From Streptomyces kanamyceticus (GTDB lineage Bacteria > Actinomycetota > Actinomycetes > Streptomycetales > Streptomycetaceae), in NCBI RefSeq assembly GCF_008704495.1, contig NZ_CP023699.1, forward strand, positions 2,604,001 through 2,668,000: a DNA stretch of 64,000 nt, in the 5' to 3' direction. Each line of letters begins with the position of its first letter. Position 1 is the first letter of the stretch. The position numbers and the translations under genes were made by a program. Below are positions 41,872 through 50,975 of the stretch, piece by piece. The notes below the pieces were generated by a model. It searched no databases and was not told the DNA's origin. It saw nothing but the letters and a program-made list of their open reading frames with translations.

Positions 41872-44800
41872 ATGCTTCTGCTGCTGTCGACCTCCGACAC
41901 CGACCTGCTCAGCGCCCGTGCTGCGGGGGGTCCCGTCGACTACAGGTTCGCCAACCCCTCCCGCCTCGACCTGGCCGAGCTCCCCGCGCTGCTCGACGGC
42001 GCCGAGCTCGTCGTCGTACGCCTCCTCGGCGGTGTCCGCGCCTGGCAGGACGGCCTCGACCAGCTGACCGCGAGCGGCCTGCCGGTCGTCGTGCTCACCG
42101 GTGAACAGGCCCCCGACGCCCAGCTGATGGCCTCCTCCACCGTGCCGGTCGGCATCGCCGCCGAGGCCCACGCCTACCTGGCGCACGGCGGCCCCGCCAA
42201 CCTGGAGCAGCTGGCCCGCTTCCTCTCCGACACCGTGCTGCTCACCGGGCACGGCTTCGAGCCGCCCGCGCCCGCCCCCTCCTGGGGCCCGCTCGAGCGC
42301 ACCGCCCGTACCGGCATCGAGGGCCCGACCGTCGCGGTGCTCTACTACCGCGCCCACCACATGAGCGGCAACACCGCGTTCGTGGACGCCCTGTGCGGCG
42401 CGATCGAGGACGCGGGCGCCCGCCCGCTGCCGCTGTACGTTGCCTCGCTGCGCGCCCCCGAACCGGAGCTCATCGAGGAGCTGCGCGCCGCCGACACCAT
42501 CGTGACCACCGTCCTCGCGGCGGGCGGCACCAAGCCCGCCGAGGCGTCGGCGGGCGGCGACGACGAGTCGTGGGACGCGGGCGCCCTCACCGGCCTCGAC
42601 GTGCCGATCCTCCAGGCGCTCTGCCTGACCGGGTCCCGCGCGGCCTGGGAGGAGAACGACGAGGGCGTGTCCCCGCTGGACGCCGCGAGCCAGATCGCGG
42701 TGCCGGAGTTCGACGGCCGTCTGATCACCGTGCCGTTCTCGTTCAAGGAGATCGACGAGGACGGGCTCCCGGCCTACGTGGCCGACGCCGAGCGCGCGGC
42801 GCGGGTAGCCGGAATCGCCGTACGACACGCCCGCCTCAAGCACATTCCGGCCGCCGACAAGCGCCTGGCCCTGGTGCTCTCCGCGTACCCGACCAAGCAC
42901 TCCCGCATCGGCAACGCGGTGGGCCTCGACACCCCCGCGTCCGCCGTCGCGCTCCTTCGCAGGCTCATCGGCGAGGGCTATGAGTTCGGTCCTTCGGACG
43001 AGATCCCCGGTCTCGTCTCCGGCGACGGCGACGAGCTGATCCGCGCGCTGATCGACGCCGGAGGCCACGACCAGGAGTGGCTCACCGACGAGCAGCTCGC
43101 CGCCAACCCGGTGCGCATCCCGGCCGCCGACTACAAGCGCTGGTACGCGACGCTCCCCACGGAGCTGCGGGAGTCCGTCGAGCGGCACTGGGGCCCGCCG
43201 CCCGGCGAGATGTTCCTCGACAAGTCCCGCGTCGGCCAGGGCGGCGACCCCGAGGGCGACATCGTGCTCGCCGCCCTGCGCCGCGGCAACCTGCTGATCC
43301 TCATCCAGCCGCCGCGCGGCTTCGGCGAGAACCCGATCGCGATCTACCACGACCCCGATCTGCCGCCCTCGCACCACTACTTGGCGGCGTACCGCTGGAT
43401 CGCGGCCTCCGCCGCGGACGGCGGTTTCGGCGCCGACGCGATGATCCACCTGGGCAAGCACGGCAACCTGGAGTGGCTGCCGGGCAAGAACGCGGGCCTC
43501 TCCGCCGCCTGCGGCCCCGACGCCGCGCTCGGCGACCTGCCCCTCATCTACCCCTTCCTGGTCAACGACCCGGGCGAGGGCACCCAGGCCAAGCGCCGCG
43601 TGCACGCCACCCTCATCGACCACCTGGTGCCGCCGATGGCCCGCGCCGACTCCTACGGCGACATCGCGCGCCTGGAGCAACTCCTCGACGAATACGCCCA
43701 GATCAGCTCCATGGACCCGGCGAAGCTGCCCGCGATCCGGGCACAGATCTGGACGCTGATCCAGGCCGCGAAGCTGGACCACGACCTCGGTCTGGAGGAG
43801 CGCCCGGGGGACGACGGCTTCGACGACTTCCTGCTGCACGTCGACGGCTGGCTCTGCGAGATCAAGGACATGCAGATCCGCGACGGACTGCACGTCCTCG
43901 GCGCCGCCCCGGCGGGCGCCGACCGCGTCAACCTCGTCCTGGCGATCCTGCGCGCCCGCCAGATCTGGGGCGGCACGACGGCCCTGCCCGGCCTGCGCGA
44001 GGCGCTCGGCCTCGACGAGTCGGCGGCCACGCGCGTGAGCGCCGACGAGGCCGAGGACAAGGCCCGCGCCCTGGTCCAGGCGATGGACGACGCGGACTGG
44101 GACCTGTCCGCCGTCCCCACCGACCAGGGTGAACAGGTCGCCGCCATCCTGGAGTTCGCGGCCCGCGAGGTGGTCCCCCGCCTGGCCGCGACCACCGCCG
44201 AGCTCGACCACGCGGTGCACGCCCTGAACGGCGGCTTCGTCCCCGCGGGGCCCAGCGGCTCCCCGCTGCGCGGTCTCGTCAACGTCCTGCCGACCGGGCG
44301 CAACTTCTACTCGGTCGACCCCAAGGCCGTCCCGTCCCGCCTCGCCTGGGAGACGGGCCAGGCCCTGGCCGACTCGCTGCTTGAGCGGTACAAGTCCGAC
44401 AACGGCGAGTACCCCACCTCCGTGGGCCTCTCCCTGTGGGGCACCAGCGCCATGCGCACCGCGGGCGACGATGTCGCCGAGGCGCTCGCGCTGCTCGGCG
44501 TCCGCCCCGTCTGGGACGACGCGTCGCGCCGCGTCACGGGCCTTGAGGCCATCCCGTACGAGGAGTTGGGCCGTCCCCGCATCGACGTGACGCTGCGCAT
44601 CTCGGGCTTCTTCCGCGACGCGTTCCCGCACACGATCGGGCTGCTCGACGACGCGGTGCGGCTCGCCGCCTCCCTCGACGAGCCCGCCGAGCAGAACCAC
44701 GTGCGCGCCCACACCCAGGCCGACCTGGCCGAGCACGGCGACGAACGCCGCGCCACCACCCGCATCTTCGGCTCGCGCCCGGGCACGTACGGCGCGGGTC

Positions 44801-45480
44801 TGCTCCAGCTCATCGACTCGCGCGACTGGCGCACCGACGCCGACCTCGCCGAGGTGTACACGGTGTGGGGCGGCTACGCGTACGGCCGCGGCCTCGAAGG
44901 CCGTCCGGCGCGCGACGAGATGGAGACGGCCTACAAGCGCATCGCGGTCGCGGCGAAGAACACGGACACCCGCGAGCACGACATCGCGGACTCCGACGAC
45001 TACTTCCAGTACCACGGCGGCATGGTCGCCACGGTCCGCGCGCTCAAGGGCACCGCGCCCGAGGCGTACATCGGCGACTCGACGCGCCCCGAGACGGTCC
45101 GCACCCGCACCCTGGTCGAGGAGACGTCCCGCGTCTTCCGCGCCCGCGTGGTGAACCCCAAGTGGATCGAGGCGATGCGCCGCCACGGCTACAAGGGCGC
45201 CTTCGAACTCGCCGCCACCGTGGACTACTTGTTCGGGTACGACGCGACGACCGGCGTGGTCGCCGACTGGATGTACGACAAGCTCACCGAGACGTACGTC
45301 CTGGACCCGACGAACCGTCAGTTCCTCCAGGAGAACAACCCCTGGGCCCTGCACGGCATCGCCGAACGCCTCCTGGAGGCGGAGTCGCGCGGCATGTGGG
45401 CCAAGCCCGACCCGGCGGTGCTCGAAGCGCTCCGCCAGGCCTACCTGGAGACCGAGGGCGACCTGGAGGACAAGGGCTGA
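41872..45480 (+). CDS. cobN: Cobaltochelatase subunit CobN
   Basis: Large subunit of the aerobic ATP-dependent cobaltochelatase that inserts Co2+ into hydrogenobyrinate a,c-diamide, working with CobS and CobT or a ChlD/ChlI-like pair (not in the window). The 1202-residue length is typical. Motifs include VAVLYYRAHHMSGNT near residue 160, LVLSAYPTKHSRIGNAVGLD near 335, IHLGKHGNLEWLPGKNAGLS near 525, and TTGVVADWMYDKLTETYVLD near the C-terminus. The ATG at 41872 lies just after the riboswitch; the frame upstream of it crosses the riboswitch and is not coding. GAGGAAGG lies about 12 nt upstream. Confidence 0.96.
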   Translation: MLLLLSTSDTDLLSARAAGGPVDYRFANPSRLDLAELPALLDGAELVVVRLLGGVRAWQDGLDQLTASGLPVVVLTGEQAPDAQLMASSTVPVGIAAEAHAYLAHGGPANLEQLARFLSDTVLLTGHGFEPPAPAPSWGPLERTARTGIEGPTVAVLYYRAHHMSGNTAFVDALCGAIEDAGARPLPLYVASLRAPEPELIEELRAADTIVTTVLAAGGTKPAEASAGGDDESWDAGALTGLDVPILQALCLTGSRAAWEENDEGVSPLDAASQIAVPEFDGRLITVPFSFKEIDEDGLPAYVADAERAARVAGIAVRHARLKHIPAADKRLALVLSAYPTKHSRIGNAVGLDTPASAVALLRRLIGEGYEFGPSDEIPGLVSGDGDELIRALIDAGGHDQEWLTDEQLAANPVRIPAADYKRWYATLPTELRESVERHWGPPPGEMFLDKSRVGQGGDPEGDIVLAALRRGNLLILIQPPRGFGENPIAIYHDPDLPPSHHYLAAYRWIAASAADGGFGADAMIHLGKHGNLEWLPGKNAGLSAACGPDAALGDLPLIYPFLVNDPGEGTQAKRRVHATLIDHLVPPMARADSYGDIARLEQLLDEYAQISSMDPAKLPAIRAQIWTLIQAAKLDHDLGLEERPGDDGFDDFLLHVDGWLCEIKDMQIRDGLHVLGAAPAGADRVNLVLAILRARQIWGGTTALPGLREALGLDESAATRVSADEAEDKARALVQAMDDADWDLSAVPTDQGEQVAAILEFAAREVVPRLAATTAELDHAVHALNGGFVPAGPSGSPLRGLVNVLPTGRNFYSVDPKAVPSRLAWETGQALADSLLERYKSDNGEYPTSVGLSLWGTSAMRTAGDDVAEALALLGVRPVWDDASRRVTGLEAIPYEELGRPRIDVTLRISGFFRDAFPHTIGLLDDAVRLAASLDEPAEQNHVRAHTQADLAEHGDERRATTRIFGSRPGTYGAGLLQLIDSRDWRTDADLAEVYTVWGGYAYGRGLEGRPARDEMETAYKRIAVAAKNTDTREHDIADSDDYFQYHGGMVATVRALKGTAPEAYIGDSTRPETVRTRTLVEETSRVFRARVVNPKWIEAMRRHGYKGAFELAATVDYLFGYDATTGVVADWMYDKLTETYVLDPTNRQFLQENNPWALHGIAERLLEAESRGMWAKPDPAVLEALRQAYLETEGDLEDKG

Positions 45481-45503
45481 GCCCGCCTCCCCCTCCGCCG
45501 TCG

Positions 45504-45540
45504 TCGGCGGCCGCCCGTCACCGTGCCGGGCGGCCGCCGA
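45504..45540. terminator. Bidirectional hairpin between cobN and the amidohydrolase
   Basis: TCGGCGGCCGCCCG and its perfect complement form a 14-bp stem with a 9-nt loop, 24 bp after the cobN stop, overlapping the 3' end of the convergent gene. Confidence 0.75.
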
Positions 45541-46774
45541 GCCAGGCGAGCGCGGCCGCCGTCAGGGCCGTGACCCCGGTGCTCAGGGTCGGCTCGACGA
45601 GCGGTGCGAAGAGCGGCGAGTGGTTGGAGGGGATGTCCCTCTCGAAGGTGCCCGCCCGCTGCGCGGCGAGCACCTCGGCCGGGTCCGCGCCGCCGAACAG
45701 CCAGTAGCAGAGCGGGATCTCGGGGTCCGTGGAGGTCGCGAAGTACCCGACGTCCTCGCTGCCGGTGACCGGGCCCGGGTCCATGATCAGGCCGGGGCCG
45801 ATGACGGCCCCGATCGCGGCCATGGTCCGCTCCACGGCGTCGGCGTCGTTGTTCAGGACGGGGAAGGCGTCGATCTCCGTGATCTCGGGCTCGCGCTCCG
45901 CGCCCGCGGTGGCCGCCTCGCCCTTGACGATCCGCTCGACGGCGGCGATGACCTTGGCGCGGGCCTCCGGCGTGTAGGTGCGGATGTTGATCTGCAGTTC
46001 GGCCTCGTCCGGGATGATGTTGTCCTTCGTGCCCGCCCGGATCGAGCCGACGGTCAGCACGGCCGTCTCGCCGCCCGCGATCTCCCGGGACACGATCGTC
46101 TGCAGCCGCATCACGGTCGACGCGGCCATCACCACCGGGTCGATCGTCGTCTCGGGGCGCGAGGCGTGCCCGCCCTTGCCGAACATCCGCACGCGCAGCG
46201 CGTCCGTCGCCGCGAACGCCGGGCCCGCGTGCGCGCCGATCATCCCCGCGGGCATCGGCGCGACGTGCTGGCCGAGGACCACGTCCGGCGTGCCGAACCG
46301 CTCGTAGAGACCGTCGTCGAGCATCCCCTGCGCGCCGAGGGCGGCCTCCTCGGCGGGCTGGAAGACGCCGAGGATCCGCCCCGACCAGTCGGCGCGCGCG
46401 TCGGCGAGCAGCCGCAACGCGCCGAGCAGGCACGTGACGTGCATGTCGTGGCCGCAGGCGTGCATCACGCCCTCGGTGCGGGAGGCGTACGGCAGGCCGG
46501 TGCGCTCGGTCACCGGGAGCGCGTCGATGTCGGCCCTGAGCAGGACGGTGGGGCCCTCGCCGTTCGCCAGGACGGCCACCACGCCGGTGCGGCCGACGCC
46601 CGGCGTGACCTCGTATCCGTACGACTTCGCGCGGCGGGCGATCTCGGCGGCGGTGCGGTGCTCCTCGAAGGCCAGCTCCGGGTGCGCGTGCAGATCGCGG
46701 TAGAGATCCGCGAGGTCGTCCTTGACGGCGTCGAGGCCGCTCAGGGCGGCGGAGGTCGGGTCGGCTGCGGTCAT
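45518..46774 (-). CDS. M20-family amidohydrolase (hippurate hydrolase-like)
   Basis: A 418-residue metal-dependent amidohydrolase of the M20/M40 group, related to N-acyl-L-amino-acid amidohydrolases, hippuricase and IAA-amino acid hydrolases. Metal and catalytic motifs are HACGHDMHVTCLLGA near residue 110, QPAEEAALGAQGML near 150, and SEDVGYFA near 370. GAGGAG lies 6 nt before the ATG at 46774. It converges on cobN, with a shared hairpin. It would remove an acyl group from an amino acid; the natural substrate is unknown. Confidence 0.9.
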   Translation of the reverse strand: MTAADPTSAALSGLDAVKDDLADLYRDLHAHPELAFEEHRTAAEIARRAKSYGYEVTPGVGRTGVVAVLANGEGPTVLLRADIDALPVTERTGLPYASRTEGVMHACGHDMHVTCLLGALRLLADARADWSGRILGVFQPAEEAALGAQGMLDDGLYERFGTPDVVLGQHVAPMPAGMIGAHAGPAFAATDALRVRMFGKGGHASRPETTIDPVVMAASTVMRLQTIVSREIAGGETAVLTVGSIRAGTKDNIIPDEAELQINIRTYTPEARAKVIAAVERIVKGEAATAGAEREPEITEIDAFPVLNNDADAVERTMAAIGAVIGPGLIMDPGPVTGSEDVGYFATSTDPEIPLCYWLFGGADPAEVLAAQRAGTFERDIPSNHSPLFAPLVEPTLSTGVTALTAAALAWLGGRPAR

Positions 46775-46907
46775 GTCGCGCTCCTCTGCTCGTGCTGCTC
46801 CGCCACTGTACGGACAGGCCGGGCGGCGGAACCGGTGGGCGGCGGGGGACGTCCCTCCCCCTACCGTACGAAGATCGTCAACTGTCAGAGGGAGAGCCGC
46901 CCCCGCC

Positions 46908-47564
46908 GTGACCGTCTCCGCCACCCCCGTCGTCTCCGCCGCCTCCGCCACGCGCCACCTCTACCTCGTCCGGCACGGCGAGGCCACGCCGGACGAGAGC
47001 GGCCTGTCCGGAAACGGCCGGCGCCAGGCCGTGCTCCTCGGCGAACGGCTGCGCGACATCCCGCTGACCGCCATCCACCACGGCCCGCTCCCCCGCGCCG
47101 AGCAGACCGCCCGCCTGATCGGCGAACAGCTCGACCACGTCCCCACCCACCGGAGCGAACCGGCCGGTGACTACCTGCCGTATCTGCCCACGCGCGACGA
47201 ACTGCCGCCGGAGTCGGCCGACGAGACCCTGAAGCGGCTCGCCGGGTTCCCCGCCCGCGAGCGCGACGAGGGGCCCGCGCTCGCCCGCGCGGCCATGGAC
47301 CTGTTCACCGGACCCGTGCCCGGCGACGAACCCCGCCACGAACTGGTCGTCACCCACAACTTCCTGATCGCCTGGCTCGTCAGGGCCGCGCTCGACGCCC
47401 CCGCGTGGCGCTGGCTCGGCCTCAACCACGCCAACGCGGCCCTGACCGCCATCCGTTACACGCCCGGCAAGCCCGCCGCGCTGCTCTTCCAGAACGACAT
47501 GCGGCACCTGCCCGCGGAGCTGCGCTGGACCGGTTTCCCGCCGGAACTGCGTCCCCACGACTGA
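46908..47564 (+). CDS. Histidine phosphatase family protein
   Basis: A 218-residue protein of the phosphoglycerate-mutase-like (histidine phosphatase) family. The catalytic motif YLVRHGEATPDESGLSGNGR is near residue 18, LPRAEQTARLIG follows near 65, and the second His is in VVTHNFLIAWLV near 150. The GTG at 46908 has GGGAGAG upstream. The substrate may be a sugar or cofactor phosphate; a role in cobalamin assembly (CobC-like) is conceivable because of the neighbouring cob genes, but not supported by specific motifs. Confidence 0.85.
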   Translation: MTVSATPVVSAASATRHLYLVRHGEATPDESGLSGNGRRQAVLLGERLRDIPLTAIHHGPLPRAEQTARLIGEQLDHVPTHRSEPAGDYLPYLPTRDELPPESADETLKRLAGFPARERDEGPALARAAMDLFTGPVPGDEPRHELVVTHNFLIAWLVRAALDAPAWRWLGLNHANAALTAIRYTPGKPAALLFQNDMRHLPAELRWTGFPPELRPHD

Positions 47565-47591
47565 CCGGCCGACGGGACGGGCCCCGGTCAG
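47561..47591. terminator. Hairpin between convergent genes
   Basis: CTGACCGG and CCGGTCAG form an 8-bp stem with a 15-nt GC-rich loop, spanning the gap between the phosphatase and the Gfo/Idh oxidoreductase. Confidence 0.55.
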
Positions 47592-48556
47592 CGGCGGACC
47601 ACCCGCGCCCGCTCGCGCAGGTCGCGCAGCAGCCGCGCCTGCTCGACGACGGCCGGATCCGGCGCCGCCCCCGACCGGACAGCTGCCGCGAACGCCCTTA
47701 CGGTGGCGGCCACTTGGTCGTCAGCGGGCAGCACGATCTCCTCGCTGCCGGTGCGCAGCTCGACCTTGACGCGCGGGCGATGCTCCGCGGGCGGCGTGAA
47801 GGCACGCTCCACGGTGATCCGACCGAGGCTGCCCCAGATCTCGTACGCGGAGCGGTAGGCGTGCTCAAGTCCGAAGGTGAGCTGGGCACTTACCCCGTCC
47901 GACGTGCTCAGCAGGGCCGTGCCCGCGGTGTCGACCGCCCGCCCTGGACCTTCGGTGAGCGCGGCGCCGAGTACGTCGAGGCCCTCGCCCAGGAAGTGCA
48001 GGGCGGCGCGCACCGGATAGACGCCGACGTCCCACAGGGCGCCGCCGCCGAGCTCGGGGCGGTGGCGGATGTCGTCGTGCGGCAGCGGGGGAACGGCGAA
48101 CGCGGCGTGGAAGGCGCGCGGTTCACCGATGACCCCGTCCGTGATCAGCTTCGCCACGGCGGCGTGCTGGGAGTGGTGGACGAACATGACGTTCTCCATC
48201 AGGGCGAGGCCGCACTCCCCGGCCAGGGCGACGAGCCGCCCGGTCTCCCGCCACGACGTGGTGAGCGGCTTCTCGGCGAGCACGTGCTTGCCCGCGCGCA
48301 GCGCCGCCTCGGTCCACCGGGCGTGCAGGGCCGCGGGCAGCGGGACGTACACCGCGTCGATGTCGTCCCGCTCCAGGAGCTCCGCGTAGCCGGTCACGGG
48401 CCGGGCGTCGTACTCCCCCGCGAGCTCCCGCGCCCGCGCGGCGTCGCGGCTGGCGACCGCCGCGACCGCCAGATCGTCCTGCGCCGCCATCGCGGGCAGC
48501 ATGCGGCGCCGCGCGATGTCCGCGCAGCCGAGGATCCCGATGCGGATCGTCTTCAT
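47588..48556 (-). CDS. Gfo/Idh/MocA-family oxidoreductase
   Basis: A 322-residue NAD(P)-dependent dehydrogenase, usually acting on sugars or cyclitols. The Rossmann motif RIGILGCADIARRRMLPAM opens the protein, followed by IDAVYVPLPAALHARW near residue 65, and the catalytic EKPL (HVLAEKPLTTSW) near 93. The C-terminal domain includes LWDVGVYPVRAALHFLG. It lies 49 bp after the P450 gene on the same strand and could be co-transcribed with it, but there is no known dehydrogenase of this type in avenolide synthesis. Confidence 0.9.
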   Translation of the reverse strand: MKTIRIGILGCADIARRRMLPAMAAQDDLAVAAVASRDAARARELAGEYDARPVTGYAELLERDDIDAVYVPLPAALHARWTEAALRAGKHVLAEKPLTTSWRETGRLVALAGECGLALMENVMFVHHSQHAAVAKLITDGVIGEPRAFHAAFAVPPLPHDDIRHRPELGGGALWDVGVYPVRAALHFLGEGLDVLGAALTEGPGRAVDTAGTALLSTSDGVSAQLTFGLEHAYRSAYEIWGSLGRITVERAFTPPAEHRPRVKVELRTGSEEIVLPADDQVAATVRAFAAAVRSGAAPDPAVVEQARLLRDLRERARVVRR

Positions 48557-48605
48557 GAGCCGTGTATCCCCCGGGTCGGTCCCTGTCAGTCCGTATCAGC
48601 CCGCG

Positions 48606-49841
48606 TCAGTCCGTGGCGGGCCGCAGCAGCACGGGCAGTTCGCGGTAGCCGTTGACGATGAAGGACGGCAGGGGGGCGAGCTCGTCGGCCGGTACGGCGA
48701 GGTCGACGCCAGGGAAGCGCTCGAAGAACGCGGCGAGCGCGACCGACGCCTCGATGCGGGCCAGCGGCGCGCCCATGCAGAAGTGCGCGCCGTACCCGAA
48801 GCCGATGGTGTCGCGGCGGTCCGCCGTCAGGACGTCGAACACGGCGGCGTCCTCGCCGTGTTCGTCGGGGTCGAGGATCGCGCCGGTGAAGGAGACGATG
48901 ATCGGGTCCCCCCTCTCGATCAGGATGCCGTCGATCTCGATGTCCTCGACGGCGAAGCGCATCGGCGAGTAGCCGCCGGGGCCGCGCGTCCCCATGGTCT
49001 CGGCGACCACGTCGTTCCAGTCGGCGCGGCCCTCGCGCACGTGCGCCAGTTGGCGGCGGTCGGTGAGCAGGGCGCCGACGGCGTTGGTGATCAGGGTGTT
49101 CGTCGTCTCCACGCCCGCCGCGATCAGGAGGTTGAGGGAGCCGAGGAGTTCCTGCTCGGTGAGGCCGTCGCCGTGGTCGCGCGCCGATATCAGCGCGGAC
49201 GTCAGATCGTCGCCGGGCGCGGCCCGCTTGGCGGCCACGAGTTCGGCGAGCAGACCGTGGATGGCGACCTGCGCCGCGTGCATCTCCGCGGCCGACACCG
49301 AGGTGCTGAACAGCGTGTCCATCAGGGTGCACAGCGGACCCTTGGTCTCCTCGGGCACCCCGAACAGCTCGCAGATCACCCGCATCGGCAGCTGCTTGGC
49401 GAACGTCGAGCGCACCTCGACGGGCTGCCCCGCGGGCAGGGCCGCGAGGTCGTCGAGGAGTTCGGCGACGATCTCCTCGACACGGGGCCTGAGGGCCTCG
49501 CCGCGCCGCGCGGTGAACGCCCCCGCGACGAGTCTTCGCAGCCGCGCGTGGTCGTCACCGTACGAGAACAGCATGTTCTCGTTGGCCACCCACGGGTAGA
49601 GGGGCCACTCCTGAGTGATCGTCCCGTCGATGAACGCGGGCCAGTGCAGCCGGGCGTCCTTGGACACCCGCGGGTCCGTGAGCAGCCGCTTCACGTACTG
49701 GTGGCGGACGACCGCCCAGGCGATCACGCCGCCGGGCAGCTCCACCTTGACCGCCGGTTCCTCGGTCCGCAGCCGCGCGGCCTCACCGGCGAGATCGCTC
49801 CCCGAGACGTCCAGCGCGTACGGGCATACGGCCTCGACCAT
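48606..49841 (-). CDS. Cytochrome P450 (Cyp17-like, avenolide-type locus), atypical ExxR
   Basis: A 411-residue P450. The I-helix motif [11 protein letters not shown] lies near residue 245, the heme-binding [10 protein letters not shown] near 350 with the Cys ligand, and [19 protein letters not shown] between. Where the K-helix ExxR motif is expected the sequence reads [11 protein letters not shown], so the canonical Arg is Gly and an Arg lies two residues later. It is immediately downstream of a butyrolactone-type receptor gene and an acyl-CoA oxidase gene is divergent, the same arrangement as cyp17-avaR1-aco in S. avermitilis, where Cyp17 hydroxylates the avenolide chain. GGAGTGCACG precedes the ATG at 49841. 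Confidence 0.88.
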   Translation of the reverse strand: MVEAVCPYALDVSGSDLAGEAARLRTEEPAVKVELPGGVIAWAVVRHQYVKRLLTDPRVSKDARLHWPAFIDGTITQEWPLYPWVANENMLFSYGDDHARLRRLVAGAFTARRGEALRPRVEEIVAELLDDLAALPAGQPVEVRSTFAKQLPMRVICELFGVPEETKGPLCTLMDTLFSTSVSAAEMHAAQVAIHGLLAELVAAKRAAPGDDLTSALISARDHGDGLTEQELLGSLNLLIAAGVETTNTLITNAVGALLTDRRQLAHVREGRADWNDVVAETMGTRGPGGYSPMRFAVEDIEIDGILIERGDPIIVSFTGAILDPDEHGEDAAVFDVLTADRRDTIGFGYGAHFCMGAPLARIEASVALAAFFERFPGVDLAVPADELAPLPSFIVNGYRELPVLLRPATD

Positions 49842-49916
49842 CGTGCACTCCGATCAGTTGGCCATGAGGTGCCCGTCGGCACGTCACGGAAAGGGCAGGG
49901 GGCGATCGCGCACGGC

Positions 49917-50618
49917 TCAACCCGGCTCGGGGACGTCGTCCTCCCGCTCGCGCCGTTCGCGGGCGAGCTCCATGGCCGCCTCGTACACCCGCGCCCCGCG
50001 CTCCGGTGCGAAGTCCAGCCTGGCGAGGATCGCCGGGGTCGCGACGGCCGACAGCAGATACAGATAGAGGTCGGCGACCCTCTCGGTCAGGTCCTCGCGG
50101 TCGTTCATGATGTTCGAGAGCAGCTGCACCCCGGTGAACGCGCCCACCGACAGCTCCGCGATGCGCACCACGTCGACGTGCGGCGGGAGCTCCCCGGCCT
50201 GCTTCGCCTGCTCGAAGATCTCCAGGGTGTGCTCGGTCCACTGCTTCATCGGCACCCGACGGTCCAGGCCGTCCTTCGCGGAACCCTGTTCCACGGTGAG
50301 CCGGACGCTGCCCTGCACGATCGGGTCGCCGGTGTCCTTCTTGAGCAGGTGCGCGAGCAGCAGCGCCTGGTCCACGGCGTCCTGGAGCTTCAGCTCCTGC
50401 GGCGGGGCGACCGGCAGCGCGTCGACCTGCTGGGCGAGCACGCCCTGGGCGAGCTCCTCCTTGGACGCGAAGTGGAAGTAGAGGGCGCCCTTGGTCACTC
50501 CTGACTTCCGCAGGATCTGCGAGATGGTCGCGGCCTCGTACCCCACCTCGTCGAAGACCTGGGCCGCCGCGACCAGAATCGCCTGTCGCGTCCTGATCGC
50601 CCGTTCCTGCCGTGCCAT
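49917..50618 (-). CDS. Gamma-butyrolactone/butenolide receptor-type TetR (AvaR1/ScbR-like)
   Basis: A 233-residue receptor. The HTH reads ERAIRTRQAILVAAAQVFDE, then GYEAATISQILRKSGVTKGALYFHFASKEELAQGVL, almost identical to ArpA, FarA, ScbR and AvaR1. The ligand domain has RLTVEQGS, a WTEHTLEIFEQAKQAGELP stretch and ELSVGAFTGVQLLSNIMNDREDL, with LYLYLLSAVATP at the C-terminus, the pattern of true receptors. GGAGG lies 6 nt before the ATG at 50618. It is divergent from aco across 357 bp that contain two ARE-like sites. It should repress aco and itself until an avenolide-like hormone binds. Confidence 0.93.
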   Translation of the reverse strand: MARQERAIRTRQAILVAAAQVFDEVGYEAATISQILRKSGVTKGALYFHFASKEELAQGVLAQQVDALPVAPPQELKLQDAVDQALLLAHLLKKDTGDPIVQGSVRLTVEQGSAKDGLDRRVPMKQWTEHTLEIFEQAKQAGELPPHVDVVRIAELSVGAFTGVQLLSNIMNDREDLTERVADLYLYLLSAVATPAILARLDFAPERGARVYEAAMELARERREREDDVPEPG

Positions 50619-50975
50619 CGGGCACCTCCGCGCCACGTCGTGCGGGCCGACCGGCCCGCGAACCTCTCACCGAGCCCTTCCCCGTGCCCCGGTGACGCTT
50701 GGCGGCTCCCCGAGAGAATAAAACCTACTGCCTGGTTTCTTCAATGCTCGGAGAGGTACCGTGCGGGCCTCGCGGCCGTTTCGGGCCGCGAACCACTGCG
50801 GACCGACAGGACACAGGAACAGCCAGTCACCACGGGCCACTTCAGTCACGCGATGAGTGACCTCCGCGACCGCTGAAGGGCCTTTACAAAGAAACCGGCT
50901 GGTCCCTTAACTTTAGTCAGGCACCGCACAGAGCACCTCTTCATCCACCACGTTCGACACCATGTGGAGAGAAAC
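50619..50975. promoter_or_regulatory. Divergent control region of receptor and aco, with ARE-like sites
   Basis: This 357-bp region has no gene. Two imperfect palindromes resemble autoregulatory elements: AAACC-N8-GGTTT at 50721-50738 (receptor side) and AAGAAACCGGCTGGTCCCTT at 50889-50908 (aco side). The latter lies 68 bp before the aco start. Both are weaker than the site at 14844, so they are candidates only. Confidence 0.55.

Noticed and set aside
41440..45354. 1304-codon minus-strand frame opposite cobN
   Set aside because: cobN has clear family motifs on the plus strand; the antisense translation has no recognisable domain and also runs across the cobalamin riboswitch and cobG start.
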